From Balanoglossus misakiensis (taxonomy: Eukaryota; Hemichordata), in the NCBI GenBank assembly GCA_040954595.2, contig CM082577.2, positions 16,740,001 to 16,804,000 on the forward strand: 64,000 bases of DNA, in the 5' to 3' direction. The notes beneath the pieces were generated by a model. It was not told the DNA's origin, ran no database searches, and saw only the letters and a program-made list of their open reading frames with translations. Each line of letters opens with the position of its first letter. Within the stretch, counting starts at the first letter, position 1. This document shows, one piece after another, positions 1-11,850 of this stretch. A program made the position numbers and the translations under genes.

Positions 1-2040
1 AACATATTATCGTTGAATTGATAGCTGCAACCCTTTGACTTCTTAGTTACTTCACCATCCTTTCTTTTACTGCCACACTCAAATTACCCTTTTTCTAGTT
101 TTCGATGACAATCCACAGTGGTACTCTTTTGCTTTGATCCATGTAACACACCCTTGATTTCTGCATGTGGCTGTGATTCCTTGGTGATCTGAAAAAATAG
201 CATGACTGGTCATTTTTTTAGCTCTGCTGTCACTTGTGTCAGCAGAGCTGTAGCTGTAGGTTGATAAGTGTCCATCCAGCATCCGTCAACTTTTGATATT
301 TCAATCTTCTTCTTTAAAACAACTTGGCATATTTAGCTGAAATTTGGTTGGAATGTGTGTTATGGTGCCCTTAACTGATTTTGTTAATTTGGATTTGATT
401 GGGTCATGAATATGCAAATTAGATCTAAAAATAGAAGTTTTGGTAAAATTCTGCTTCTCCAGAACTACATGTGCAATGGAGCTGAAATTTGGTAGGAATG
501 TGTGTTATGGTGCCCCTACCTGATTTTGTAAATTTTGATTTGATGGGGTCATGATTATGCAAATTAGATCTAAAAATAGAAGTTTTTGTCAAAAATCTTC
601 TTCTCCATAACTACATGTACATGTACGATGGAGCTAAAATTTGGTAGGAATGTGTGTTATGGTGCCCCTACCTGATTTTGTTAATTTGGATATGATGGGG
701 TCATAAATATGCAAACAGTGAGTTTTCGTCCACTGTCTTGCCACTTAGTCAACTTTTTATTTCGGAGACTATCTTTAAGAACAGTTACTTGATACATAAT
801 TTGGTCTTTAAGGGCCTTCGTTTGTCACTTAGTTTTACTTTCTGTAGCTTTCTATCTACCTCAGGCTCATCTTCCCAAACACCCCACTTATTTACAATTC
901 TCTTCTAAGACTGGTGTCTGTTCTTCTGTTTTCGGTGATGCTGTTTTTTCCAATCTTGATTTCTGTAATTTAAGTCTCTTTTTGTGCATGTATTCTCTTT
1001 TTTTTTTCTTTTTGGTGCTTGCTTACGAGCTATCTGCAAATATATCATTTTGATATGTTGTGGCAGCTTATGAAGATAAGCAGAAGTTGTTTTCTGAAAC
1101 AAACACCAGCCTTAGCTACTCTACTCTGTTGTTGTGCATGTCTGATCTGTCTGTCAAGGTCAGAGAAATCACTTTCTGTTCGAATATTTGTCAGTGGTGC
1201 GCTTAATTTGGACCTGCTCATACAGAATCTGTAGCCCACCCGGGAGTCGCTTACTAAGCTGCCTTTCAGTTTCAACAACAGGTAGCATCCACTTGCAAAA
1301 TGTTTGCAATGCATCCAGTGTTCATTCCTATACGGCAATGATTCATGGTAAATTAAATCCTGTTTTTTCTTTCCACGTGAAGCCCATATAAAACAAGGGC
1401 TACATTCCTGATTATGGTATTTTGGGGAAGGACGGCCCCTTGGCCTTTACACTCCCACATCAGGATTACCTGAGTGAGCCCCAGCTGCCTCACACTTCTG
1501 TTTTCTGCCTGCAGCATAACAGCCACTGCCATCTGGTAGTACTTGCTGCTCAGAAACAGTATCACAAGAATTCATATTTTCTTTGAAAACAAGTTATTTA
1601 CTTTTTTCAAAATAATTCAGTGACTGTCTGACAAAAATTACAGGTCAGAAACAGAAGTTAAAAGTGACAGTGTCGATCACTCGAGCGGCATCCCTCTTCA
1701 ATTGTATGTATATTCGCGGTTCTGATCATATGGGTTGGATTTCTCCCGAAGAAGGCGATACCCAGCACCGACAGTATTAGTGCACCTTTATAGTGGTATC
1801 CCCCACTGCCAGTACTTTGTGTACGATGAGCGAAGGCATTCTCTGAAGAGTATAGTATTGTGACACGATGACTTGGTGATGTTGTTCGCTCGCCTGCTTT
1901 TTCGGTTGTGCGGGGCTTGTAGTGTCGCTGTCGTCAAAAATAGTGTAGGCACCGAAATCAAAATTTATTATTATTTAAAAAGCACTGGTGAATTTTTTTC
2001 TTATTGACCCGGAAGCAAGTTTGTTTTTAATTGACGGGAT
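1..2040. other. Non-coding stretch with one satellite
   Basis: I see no supportable gene here. The short open frames on both strands lack codon-like composition, splice sites that join in phase, or a recognisable motif. A tandem repeat at about 300-715 is listed separately. The rest looks like unique AT-rich intergenic or intronic DNA. Confidence 0.5.
300..715. repeat. Tandem repeat, ~147-bp unit, about 2.7 copies
   Basis: The string gctgaaatttggt recurs with small changes at about 335, 481 and 632. Each time it is followed by a shared block containing gtgtgttatggtgcccctac and a later gggtcatgaatatgcaaa. Spacing is about 146-151 bp. The third copy breaks off near 715 at 'gcaaacagtg'. It looks like a minor satellite or the remains of a repeat-bearing transposon. 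Confidence 0.8.
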
Positions 2041-2044
2041 ATCC

Positions 2045-2345
2045 CTCTGTACCAGGGCTGTGTGGTATATTTACGTAGCGGGGATGTAAACTGACACATA
2101 CTGCACCAGGGGTATAGTGAACACCTATGTACCAGCTGTGTGTGTTCACATTACTGGTACAGTAATATGCACAGCCCTGTACCAGCCCTGTGTGAATTAT
2201 CTATGGAGGGGTCCTGATATTGACAGCCCCTGGCACATACATTCTTACAGCCCTGTACCAGCCCTATTTTTTAGAATAGCTGTAGCAGCTATGTGTACAG
2301 CCATGTACCAGCCCTTTTTCATTCAGCCCTGTAACAGCCCTTATA
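2045..2345. repeat. Degenerate short tandem repeat around 'cagccctgtacc'
   Basis: Variants of the 10-12 base word cagccctgtacc (also accagccctg and the complementary cagggctg) occur about ten times in 300 bp at irregular 12-45 bp spacing. The tract lies just downstream of the stop codon of the minus-strand gene at 2513-4816, so it could lie in or near that gene's 3' UTR. Confidence 0.65.
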
Positions 2346-2512
2346 TTCTCATCCATGTCACATACATCTGTTTTATTTTGCTGTTGGATTGAATACAGTA
2401 ACAATCTTACTTTTCACTCGTCAAAATACACAAATGAACACTTACTTATTCATACAGTGTATTAATTAAAATGCTTTATTTCCCTGCTTACATATAAAAA
2501 TAATATCTACTA

Positions 2513-4816
2513 TTAGTGATTGCCAATAAAATATTTGTTTAATCGGTAGAATGAATATAATTTATTATGTTGGAATTTCTTTATGCGCATGATTTGATTC
2601 ATTTTATGAGTTGTGACAACTCTACATGTAGTCTTCTCACATATGTGTTGGATACATGCATGTCCTATCAAGCTCTTAGATTCAAAACATTCAATATCAC
2701 CAGCTAGTTTCAGCATTTTACAGGTATATGTACAAAATCTCTGTATATCAATAAATTTCTGTATAACAATAACCGACTTCCCGTCTACTGCCACACACTT
2801 CCTGACAATTCCATAGGCTACCTGTTTAAAAAAAGGGAGTCAAATATCCTTCATTAGAATACATCTATCCTTGAAAATAATAGAAATCAACATGCCGTAA
2901 AAACACAAAACTGCCAAGGATTCTGTCTGGTGCAGATAAACTGCACAATGGCTACGTATGGTTTGGTCCAAATTTGTTGTTTTAAATGGTAGAATTGGAC
3001 CTCTATAGAGGGAACTGGGGTGAAGGGATAAGGAATTGTACAAGAATCTGTAGTTGCTTAAAGGGTAAAAAGAATAATGCAACTGTTACCGGGTACATAT
3101 ATATACACAACAAATTGGCAATTGAACAATGGATGAATGGTATACTGGGTGTATTTATGCTGCCATACACTTGCTTTATTTATATTCTGGATTTGCCATT
3201 GTTTGATTAAATCTTATGGATCACACCAAATATTTATTTTACACAAACAATCAACATGGTTTGTAATTTCATAGTTACCTACATTTGACAATTCAGTCCT
3301 GTACATAGCATTATGTCCAACCTTCACTAGTCTACCTCCTGCACGTACACCTCCATAATGCTCCACGTTTTGGATTGTTTCTCCTGTCACCCTATGACAA
3401 AAGTGCAAAATTGGTTTGTATAGTATTATTGAACCACTGCCACAACAATAGAAATCAACATGGACTAAAAATAACTGCCTTCGGTGGGGCTTATTGCTTA
3501 ATTAAAGACCTCTTAAGTGCTGTTAGCTCCTCTTCCTCCATATTTCGTTCCTCATGACTTCTCTAGAATGAGAAATGAAAAACATGTTACAATAATAAAG
3601 TTAAAATAAAACAGCAGTACGATAAAACTTCCTTCACTTACGAAATGATTTGAAAAGACAGGAATGTGTTGTGTTTGATGACTTAGTTAATAGTAACCTA
3701 CAAAACTACGTGATCAACCCTACAAAATTTCATGATAAACACACCTGTATGTATTGGTAAACAAGTCATTGTCGATGATATAGATCATGCATGATGATCA
3801 TATAAATGTTTCTTTATTTGTGGCATATCACAAAACACTAATTATCCCCCCCCCCCAAGGATTTCAACTGCAGGCACTGACAACCTCTGCAGTACCTCAT
3901 GATATGTGTATTGCACAGGTTAGCTTTACTCTCATTTCACACTTACATGCGGTCATGAAAGTGCATGTACCTCTAGTAAAAATAAGCCTGAAGACAACAT
4001 ACCAATGCAAGTTCACCATGTGTCCTGACATGCATGTTGCAATTTCTATTGAGAAACCTCTGTATGTAGCTCGCTTCGTACATGTCTCTTAATTTTGGCC
4101 CGCAGTGCCTACAAGAGGAAATTATAAATGAAGAGAATTTATACCCATATGATGGCAGTACCGGTAATTAACTAGAATCATAGCTAGAATAAATATAATG
4201 CCTGTGAATGTTGAGTTAGGGAAATTGCAATTTTACTAAGACTGATACTGAAAATGTCAGAATGACCAAAGTTGGATGCCTGATGTAATATTTCATGTCA
4301 AATAACCCCAAATGAATCAATGAATGAATCATTATAAAGATAAGTGATCAAGTAATTCTAAATGTTGCCATACAGCATTGATTGGATTTTTAAAATTTTG
4401 CTGTTGATCATGATGCTCAGGTCAAATACAATGTCGAACTATCAAACATTTTGAAAAGAAAAGAAAAATCTCAACTCAATCAAAATCGTGCAATCAAATA
4501 ATTTTGTGTCTACGTAGAAAGAGTTCTGATAACCTTTCAACTTACATGGTTTTTTTGCCTTCTTGCCAGATTCCTCCTCTCATGATGAAGTCCAGAGTCA
4601 TTAGCTTTCCAAAGGCATGTGTAACATCCTTTGAGAGATTTCTGTAATTACTAAAGATGCACCTTGATCTTACAACTCCCATGAACTGTTCACATCTGAA
4701 AATAACATAGTCATGTCATGTGAGGTAAAATATGTCACATGGGTGCCCCTATGGCATGTCACTTGTAATTGGTCACGTAACATGGGATCAGAGTTCACAG
4801 CGCAGGCGTACTTACC
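2513..4816 (-). CDS. Unrecognised spliced gene, about seven exons (minus strand)
   Basis: Exons on the minus strand are 4816-?(5' exon, probably untranslated), 4546-4695, 4003-4108, 3510-3562, 3279-3391, 2905-3002 and 2513-2821. Acceptors follow ttttcag, cttgtag, tctag, catag, ctatag and aaacag; donors include gtaagt, gtatgt and gtaact. Coding phases join exactly: 150, 106, 53, 113, 98 and 309 bp give one open frame to TAA at 2513. The weakest junction is the donor at 2905 (TGT|gttttt). The first usable ATG is the codon 12 bp into the frame of the 4546-4695 exon. The product would be about 270 residues; readable landmarks are FGKLMTLDFIMRGG, MYEASYIQRF and EHYGGVRAGGRLVKVG. I do not recognise the family. 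It could be a host gene or a domesticated or remnant transposon gene. No inactivating lesion was seen. Confidence 0.6.
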
Positions 4817-4929
4817 AACTTGTTACGAAGTGGATGTCAAGTGGATGTCATTCGTTTCATCCAGAAACTATAATCCGTTGAAATCTTCCCAGCTTTTATG
4901 TTTGAGTCGTCCGTGGTTGGTGTGCGCGT

Positions 4930-6186
4930 GAGAAAAGTAAGCAATTATATTCCGTAACGTTCCTTTGAGTTGTATAATGACCAATTTATGTTATGTGCGT
5001 ACGCGTGTAACTGTATCACTCACAAATGGCACATGTGATAGTGCAGACGTCCTGCAATTGACAATTAAAGGGCTCACTCTATTGCAATAAAATTTGTAAT
5101 GTAGAATGAATAGAATGGGCTATGTACACTAATACTGATGAATGATGTGGAACATTTGTTTATTATCTGCCAATCGCTGGAATTAAGATATGATTAACGT
5201 GAAAAAATCAAGACCATCAGAATTCAATTACCATACAATGCTTGCTTTCTGAATGAAGAAACACGCGACACAGATTGGCGGTCCGAGGCAAGGTGCCCCA
5301 TTTAATGATGCACCTGCTTAAAAAGGGCCAGTCACAACTTTAATGAAATAACGTTGGTCCAGACGGAAACGTCGTCTGTGACGGTGAACTGTGGAAACTT
5401 GAACTGCTAACATTACTCAAACAAAGTACAGCTTACATGTCAGCTTAGAAAAATACACTTTTGACTGTACAAAACTACATTGATTACACTGAAAGGTGGC
5501 TCGAGACGCAGTAAAATGACGAAGTATGAATTTGAAGAGTAGTGAAACCTGCTGTGCTTGGGGAACTCGGGGCGAACTGCCAGGGGACGGGAGGGTGGGA
5601 TGATGAAGACGGTGTGAGACTTGACCACTCCACTCCGAATACTAGCTGTGGACTCCCTAGGCCCCCCGCAATGCCAAATTATGCCCTTAGAGGGTCCCCC
5701 CAATACCTGAGGGTTCCCCCCAAAGGGCCACAATGAAATTTGACCATAGACGTATGGTCTATGATTTGACAGATATAAAAAGGTGTAAAGTCTATGTTTA
5801 CAGCTGAAAATCATTTCATGCTCATTGGGTTAATTGCATAGTTAAAAAAGCAGTCTCTCGTTGACTGAAATGGAAAATGGAATTCAATGAAACCCATTAT
5901 AAATAATGTAATGAACATTATCTAGAGCTGATCCCTAAGACCATTTTTTAGAAGTGAATAAAATTTGGCATATATTCAAGAAGTGCCTATTCACACTGAC
6001 GATTATCCTGAACATGATGTACAAAACGCACTGATGACATAAAACTTGTGAAGAATTGTGTGCATGGTACATGTACGCTTTCAAATCTTTTTTAATAGAC
6101 AAAGCATATTAAGTCTACACACGTATATTTATACACTTTAAAGAAGTTATCGTTACTAAAATTATTGCATTTCTTTCTTGTATTAG
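4930..6186. other. No gene seen
   Basis: The tract contains short open frames on both strands around 5440-5814, but they are mutually antisense, lack splice or motif support, and include low-complexity gtccccc/ggggccc stretches. I see nothing I can support as a feature. Confidence 0.4.
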
Positions 6187-6337
6187 GATGCACCCTTCAA
6201 TAACCAGGGTTGATAATGCAGCTATGGCAACATTGGCTGCAAGATCTGCCCTGTACTAAAGTTTTGCCCAACTGTCAAGTCGTACAGGGTGCAAAAACAT
6301 ATAGCTGGGCATATGAAATCATCTGTAAATTATAGAG
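6187..6337 (+). other. Candidate internal exon (unrecognised gene, possibly broken)
   Basis: A pyrimidine-rich acceptor (ttctttcttgtattag) precedes 6187 and a good donor (AGAG|gtaaga) follows 6337. The reading begins after one base with MHPSITRVDNAAMAT and meets TAA near the middle. A protein-like reading (PVLKFCPTVKSYRVQKHIAGH) continues in another frame, so the exon carries a frameshift or is not an exon. It may belong with the candidate terminal exon at 7739-7895, but the phases do not join directly. Confidence 0.3.
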
Positions 6338-6469
6338 GTAAGACTTTAAATTAATCCTACATGTTTTTAGGATAACAATTGGTACTATTTGGAAAGAAGT
6401 ATAAATGTTAGAGATAAACCTAGACATTTTACAGTTTAAAAGGTTCATGTAACTCCTTTATAAATGTTT

Positions 6470-7420
6470 TGAGATTGGATTTATAATTAAACTATGAACT
6501 TTCTGACCAGAATGATATATTTCCAAACAAATTTTTGTCTTTAAATTCTAAATTTATCCACTCATAAAAGTTTGGAGTATACTATTTGCCATGTCGGTGC
6601 CCTGGGACATTTCGCAGTGTTCTCTTTCAGTGGGCCCTTGACTTTGAAGTGTAAATAATGAAATGTCTGACCATATTTATAATGCTGATACTATTCCTAA
6701 CAAATTTCTGCCCCTAAACTTAGAATTTGTCCAATGATAAAATTTGGGAGTATAGTACTTGTGAAAAATATGCCACGTGGGTGCCTTCAGACATATAGCT
6801 GTGTTCTCACTTCAGTAGGCCTTTGACTTTGAAGTTTTAACCATGAAATTTCTGACCAGATTTATAATGCTAATAATATAACTAACAAATATCTCCCCCT
6901 AAACTTGTATTTATTCGTTCATAACATTTGGGAGTATAGTACTTGTGAAAAATATGCCACGTGGGTGCCCTGTGACATATAGCTGTGTTCTCACTTCAGT
7001 AGGCCTTTGACTTTGAAGTTTCAACCATGAAATTTCTGACCAGATTTATAATGCTAATACTATTCCTAACAAATTTCTGCCCCTATTAAACTTAGAATTT
7101 GTCCAATGATAAAATTTGGGAGTATAGCACTTGTTAAAAATATGCCACGTGGGTGCCTTCAGACATATAGCTGTGTTCTCACTTCAGTAGGCCTTTGACT
7201 TTGAAGTTTTAACCATGAAATTTCTGACCAGATTTATAATGCTAATACTATTCTTTACAAATATCTCCCCCTAAACTTATAATTTATCCGTTCATAACAC
7301 TTGGGTGTATAATAGCTGTGAAAAATATATGTCACGTGAGTGCCCTGGTTCATTTACCTGTGTTCATTTTTTCAGTGGGCTCTTATCATTGAAGTGTCCA
7401 CTATGAAATTTACCATTTTG
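6470..7420. repeat. Five-copy satellite, ~176-188 bp unit
   Basis: The block 'ggagtatagtacttgtgaaa' followed by 'atgccacgtgggtgcc' and later 'ggcctttgactttgaagt' recurs with divergence at about 6573, 6746, 6930, 7118 and 7301. Copies 2-4 are the most alike, and the outer copies diverge more, as expected for unequal-exchange homogenisation of the centre. It lies between two candidate plus-strand exons and may be intronic. Confidence 0.85.
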
Positions 7421-7738
7421 TAACCAATTGATGTTTGCTGTTTGGATTTTGGGTTTTAATAGTAAAATAAACATGTCCTGAATTACTCTTTGGTCAGTAT
7501 TGACCAACACAGGCTTAGCTAATTTGATATACCGGTATATTAATTATCCGCTACCTGACTGTGGTTGACTTCTCAGTAGCTGCTGGTTTCACATATTTTG
7601 ATCAACATGCCAAGTCATATTTATCACAATAATGTTGACCGCTTCGTAGGTTTAGTATCTTTTCATGTGAATGCGTTATTATTGGAACATTTTATGGACA
7701 TTATGTGTTAATGTATTTGTCTATTTTTCCTTACCTAG

Positions 7739-7895
7739 GTTTGTGCCTGACTACATCACAGGTGTCCTCTTTAAGGAAGCTGTTGTGTTTGTAGTATCTC
7801 AGCATAAAAGGATAAGCTTGGAAGAAACCAACTGTCTTTGTTGCTTAAACAGAGGAAAACTAGATGCAATATGTAACAGATGCAAACAGCCATGA
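7739..7895 (+). other. Candidate terminal exon with CxxC pairs
   Basis: The acceptor tttttccttacctag precedes 7739. After one base the frame reads FVPDYITGVLFKEAVVFVV, then a cysteine-rich end with CLCC and CNRC (two CxxC pairs 14 residues apart, a plausible zinc ribbon), and stops at TGA 7893-7895. Codon use looks protein-like and there is no internal stop. The family is not recognised. The upstream partner exon is unresolved. Confidence 0.4.
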
Positions 7896-8297
7896 TTGAC
7901 ACTTGAAATCCCACTCATACAATCTACTGTGGACATAGCTGGGCCTTTCTATTAGTTGTAATGGGTTGTTCAGTTTCATATAAGAAATGCAGTGAAAAAT
8001 TGTATAGATGTTCTTGGTAAAGTAGATGCATACAGATAGAGTAGATAACTGAAAAGAACATTCATATAGTTAATGGTCAAAAACAGCTGAAGCAACTCAT
8101 CAACAAAGTCAAGTGTATATTGTGTAGGGAGTTTAGTTTTTGAAAAGAATTTTCATGAATCATGACTTTTGACACCTCAAATGTGTGCATTGATTTTGGG
8201 AGAACAAAGTAGAGTAGTAGTGTATGGTTGTTGTTGTTGAATTAGGCAAGGGAGTTTTTAGGTATCTACCTACCCAAATCACACTGTGAATACATTA

Positions 8298-8300
<3 letters not shown>

Positions 8301-8339
<39 letters not shown>
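8301..8339. repeat. (TG)n microsatellite
   Basis: About 19 uninterrupted TG dinucleotides. Confidence 0.95.
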
Positions 8340-8341
<2 letters not shown>

Positions 8342-8518
8342 GCTATCTGTCTGAAAAGCAGTATTAAGATAATGTTCTATGACATATACTGAATGTATCC
8401 CTAGCACCAGCTACAACTTTTGACTGTCTTTTCTGTATAAATCAAAGAGTAAACACGAAACTTCAAAATGTACCTGCTTTATATTCATGTTATTTTTTCC
8501 TTTTTACAATTTATTTTA

Positions 8519-8788
8519 TTTGCAATGCTTAATAAAGACAAAAGTTAGTGATTCTTGTCCCAGTAAGATCGGGAAAGTTCGAACATCTCGAAGGTTGCAG
8601 TTTTAAATTGCAGGTCGCAGTTTTAAAGTCACAGGTCGCATGTCGTCATCGGAATTCAATATGCGACTCTGACAGCTGCGACCTGCGTCCTGCGAGTTTG
8701 CAACTGCAACCTTCGAGATGTTCGACCTTTCCCGATCTTAGTTTAACGGAACAAAATCACTAACTTTGTCTTTATTAAGCATTGCAAA
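8519..8788. mobile_element. Foldback MITE (~270 bp) with long inverted ends
   Basis: The left end (tgcaatgcttaataaagac, then gttagtgatt, gatcgggaaagttcgaacat and tcgaaggttgcag) returns inverted at the right end (ctgcaaccttcgaga, cctttcccgatctta, aatcactaactttgtcttta, ttaagcattgca). The arms are about 80-90 bp with one small indel, around a centre rich in 'aggtcgca' words that are also partly inverted. There is no ORF, so it is non-autonomous. A (GTAT)n microsatellite starts directly at its right end. Confidence 0.8.
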
Positions 8789-8789
8789 A

Positions 8790-8858
8790 AAAGTATGTAT
8801 GTATGTATGTATGTATGTATGTATGTATGTATGTATGTATGTATGTATGTATGTATGC
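8790..8858. repeat. (GTAT)n microsatellite
   Basis: About 16 GTAT tetranucleotides in a row, starting immediately at the right end of the foldback MITE. It creates a spurious MYVCMYVC open frame. Confidence 0.95.
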
Positions 8859-9028
8859 ATGCATCTAGATGCAATGGATAGAAGTAGAAGTTTTATGGGT
8901 ACTGTGTGCATGCTTTGCCCGACTGTTGATCTGTCACTAAGTCAATACAAATTCCCTATTTCCATAATAATAGTTTGTTGTTAAAGTTATGTATGCCATC
9001 ATCACATTCTTGATACCTGTAGGTCACT

Positions 9029-9547
9029 TTGCATGACTTGAATTGTGTACCGGTATGTTTCTGTTTCGTCTGTTATTTGCAGATAAGTTGGTATTTGTAC
9101 GGAATTGAGTCCATGCAAATGGAGTTGCGAAGACTCAACGCTGATCAGCCAGCCCTTTCGTTTTTCGATGCGAGAGACCAGATCATACGGCTGATAGGAC
9201 AAAAGGGAAAATGCCCGAAACCGAAACGTGACGCGATACTTCGTGAAGCTGCAGTCGAGAGTGATATACGCAGTCTTGTTTTGAAGCAAGGAGAACAGAT
9301 TGCTGCCCAACAAAAGCAGATAGAAACGCTTCTTTCCGCGCTTCAGGGCAGGCCTGTAAAGCCCACTGTGAAGCGACAGACTGTAGCTGAAGACGGAAAA
9401 CGTCACTGTTGGAATTGTAATTCTACGGACCACCTTAGGAAAAGCTGTCCAATAGAGAAGACACCCAGTGGTTCGTCCAAACGTACAACTCTGCCAAAAC
9501 CCGAAAAGAAGTCCCAAGCTTTAAACGTGGACCGCCTGCCGCTGTGA
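9029..9547 (+). pseudogene. gag: Gypsy-1 Gag C-terminal fragment with zinc knuckle
   Basis: The frame holds a short coiled-coil-like stretch (EQIAAQQKQIETLLSALQ) and then a retroviral-type zinc knuckle, CWNCNSTDHLRKSCP (C-x2-C-x4-H-x4-C), near residue 131, followed by a basic tail. Only the C-terminal part of Gag is present, since complete Gypsy Gags are usually 300-450 residues. The sequence just upstream (ttatttgcag) resembles a splice acceptor, but this may be chance at the truncation boundary. The protease fragment overlaps its end in another frame. Confidence 0.75.
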
Positions 9548-10420
9548 GCCGCGTGGTAGGCGAAGCATTGATAGACGGAGGCTCAGTTATACGTAAAGCT
9601 GTCGGGGATTGTCCTGAAGTTACTGTCAAGTTGGGGCATGCTAACGCTGGATGTTTAGTTGACACAGGCGCTGAAGTGTCAACGGTGACTGAAAGTTTCT
9701 TCAAAGAGCACCTCGCTCGAGATGGAAAGTTGGTAGACGTCACATCCTTCATCCAGATCTCCGCATCGCAAGGCTTGGAGATTCCCTTCATCGGTTACGT
9801 CGAGCTTCCTGTTACAGTATTCGACCACACTTTTCAAGGTTTAGGTTTTCTAGTGTGCGCGACCCAGTCGACACCCCAGTCGAGGCATGCAAGACAAGAA
9901 TGCCTGGTGTGATCGGTTGTAACGTGTTTCGAGATATGAGACAGACACTTATTGACAAGTATGGAGACAACTACATGGGACAGATGTCAAAACTTGTCCG
10001 ACATGATGAACTCAAACTATTATATGCATTGGAAATGTGTAAACCCTTAACAGTCCACAAAGAAACTGTTGTGTGAGACCAGTCCGCATCACTGGCAAGA
10101 AACCCGTATTACTTCCTGCTCGATCTATCAGAATCGTCGAAGGATCAGTACAGTCAGCTAGTGCAGGACAGTCGTATCACGGATTGCTGGAGAGACATGT
10201 AGCACGCGTTGCAGAATTACAAAACGGTGTAGCCGTAGGAGCTGCGTATGTATCTGTGGACGGTAGCGGTAGAGTCCCTATACAGTTAGCAAACTTCAGT
10301 GATACTGATGTATACTTACCGCCGCGCACCCCAGTTGGCTTGATCAAACCAGCAGTGATGCAGCCACTCATCCGGTTTTGCACTGTGAACGAAAACGAAG
10401 TAGAGGTCAGATACTACTGA
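9544..10420 (+). pseudogene. pol: Gypsy-1 protease and linker, frameshifted
   Basis: The aspartic protease active-site motif is CLVDTGAEVSTVTESFF at about 9652-9705 in one frame. The C-terminal protease segment (PGVIGCNVFRD, near 9900) is in a second frame and the linker towards RT (10073-10420) in a third. At least two frameshifts therefore separate them. In Gypsy-2 the equivalent region is one continuous frame, which shows these are lesions rather than programmed events. Confidence 0.75.
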
Positions 10421-10457
10421 CTTCACGACACCCATCGTAGACGACCTCATTTCTAGG

Positions 10458-11850
10458 ATGGATGTCGGTGACATCAGTGACGCTGATCATGAAGAGCTGT
10501 ATAAAATTATACGCAAACATGAGGCTATATTCAGTAAATATGAAGACGACATTGGCTTCTGCGATGTTGTGCAACATAGAATTGTGACGATAGATGACCG
10601 ACCAGTCAAAGTACCACACCGCCGAGTACCCCCACATCAGTGGAGTGAAGTGAGAGAATATATTCGCCGTTCATTGGAGAGAGGCATTATCCGCGAGTCG
10701 TCAAGCCCATACGCCTCACCCATCGTTTTAGTCCGAAAGAAAGGTGGTAAGCTGAGACTCTGCATTGACTACCGTTCCCTTAATGCGAAAACTCACAAAG
10801 ACGCATACCCGTTACCGAGAATAGACGAAAGGGGCCAGATATTTCTGCAGCCTGGACCTTGCCCATGGGTTTAACCAGATCCCCGTTGCCGAGGAAGATA
10901 TAGAAAAGGCTGCATTCAGGACTGGCACAAGAGGACTGTACGAGTATTTGAGGATGCCCTTCGGTTTGTGTAACGCCCCGGCAACCTTTATGAGGTTGAT
11001 GGACAAAGCTTTTGGGGACATGAATTTCCAAACGCTCCTGATTTACTTAGACGACATATTGGTGTTTGGATCTACATTCCAGGAAACGCTAGCTAGACTC
11101 GACATGGTTCTTTCACGACTATCCAACCTAAACTTGATGGTCAAGCCCGAGAAATGTCAACTATTCCACACCAAGGTACACTTTTTAGGACACTTAGTGA
11201 CCAGCGAGGGAACAGGCCCTGATCCGGAGAAGGTACGCGCCGTGCAGGAGTGGCCTCGACCGGAGACCGAGCGAGAACTGTGTGGTTTCTTAGGTTTGTC
11301 TGGATACTACAGGAGATTCGTGAACGGATATGCCAGGATTGCAGCACCCCTGCAGAATTTGTTGAGGAACCCCCCTACTGAAGTGAAGACTAGCAAGAAG
11401 AAACATAAGGAGTGTATGATCCGGGATCGCTGGGATCAGTCGTGTGAAGATTCTTTCAACACTTTGAAACAGGTTCTGACAATGGCACCAGTATTGGGCT
11501 ACCCCGATTTCAACTTACCTTTTATACTTGAAGTGGACGCGAGTTTCCATGGTTTGGGAGCTGTACTCTCTCAGAAGAAAGACGGCAAAGTTGTTGTCCT
11601 TGGGTACGCCAGCCGGAGTCTAAAGCCTAATGAACGAAACATGAATAACTACTCTAGTATGAAGTTGGAGTTATTGGCGCTGAAATGGGCAATAACCCAG
11701 AAGTACCGTGACCTCTTGATAGGATCCGAGTTTGTGGTATATACAGATAACAATCCCTTGAGTTACCTACAGTCCACAGCCAAACTAGGGGCCACCGAAA
11801 CACGATGGGCCGCCGAACTCGCACAATTCACATTTACCATAAATAGTGCA
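10458..11850 (+). pseudogene. pol: Gypsy-1 reverse transcriptase and RNase H 5' part, broken
   Basis: The first piece (10458-10874) has the RT N-terminal blocks VLVRKKGGKLRLCIDYRSLN and AYPLPRIDE. A small deletion and frame change follows near 10830. The second piece (10948 on) has MPFGLCNAPATFMRLMD and the catalytic YLDDIL, then the RNase H blocks LEVDASFHGLGAVLSQ and YTDNNPLSYL. The frame ends because a foldback transposon is inserted at about 11844 inside the C-terminal RNase H region. Confidence 0.85.

Noticed and set aside
5440-5814. 124-codon minus-strand and 64-codon plus-strand frames
   Set aside because: Mutually antisense, no splice support or motif.
8560-8600. gttcgaa-like T-loop word suggesting a tRNA
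   Set aside because: No acceptor or anticodon stems around it; it is part of the MITE arm.
8766-8984. ORF with MYVCMYVC repeats
   Set aside because: Product of the (GTAT)n microsatellite.
9002-9517. 171-codon minus-strand frame
   Set aside because: Antisense shadow of the Gypsy-1 gag frame, which has the zinc knuckle.
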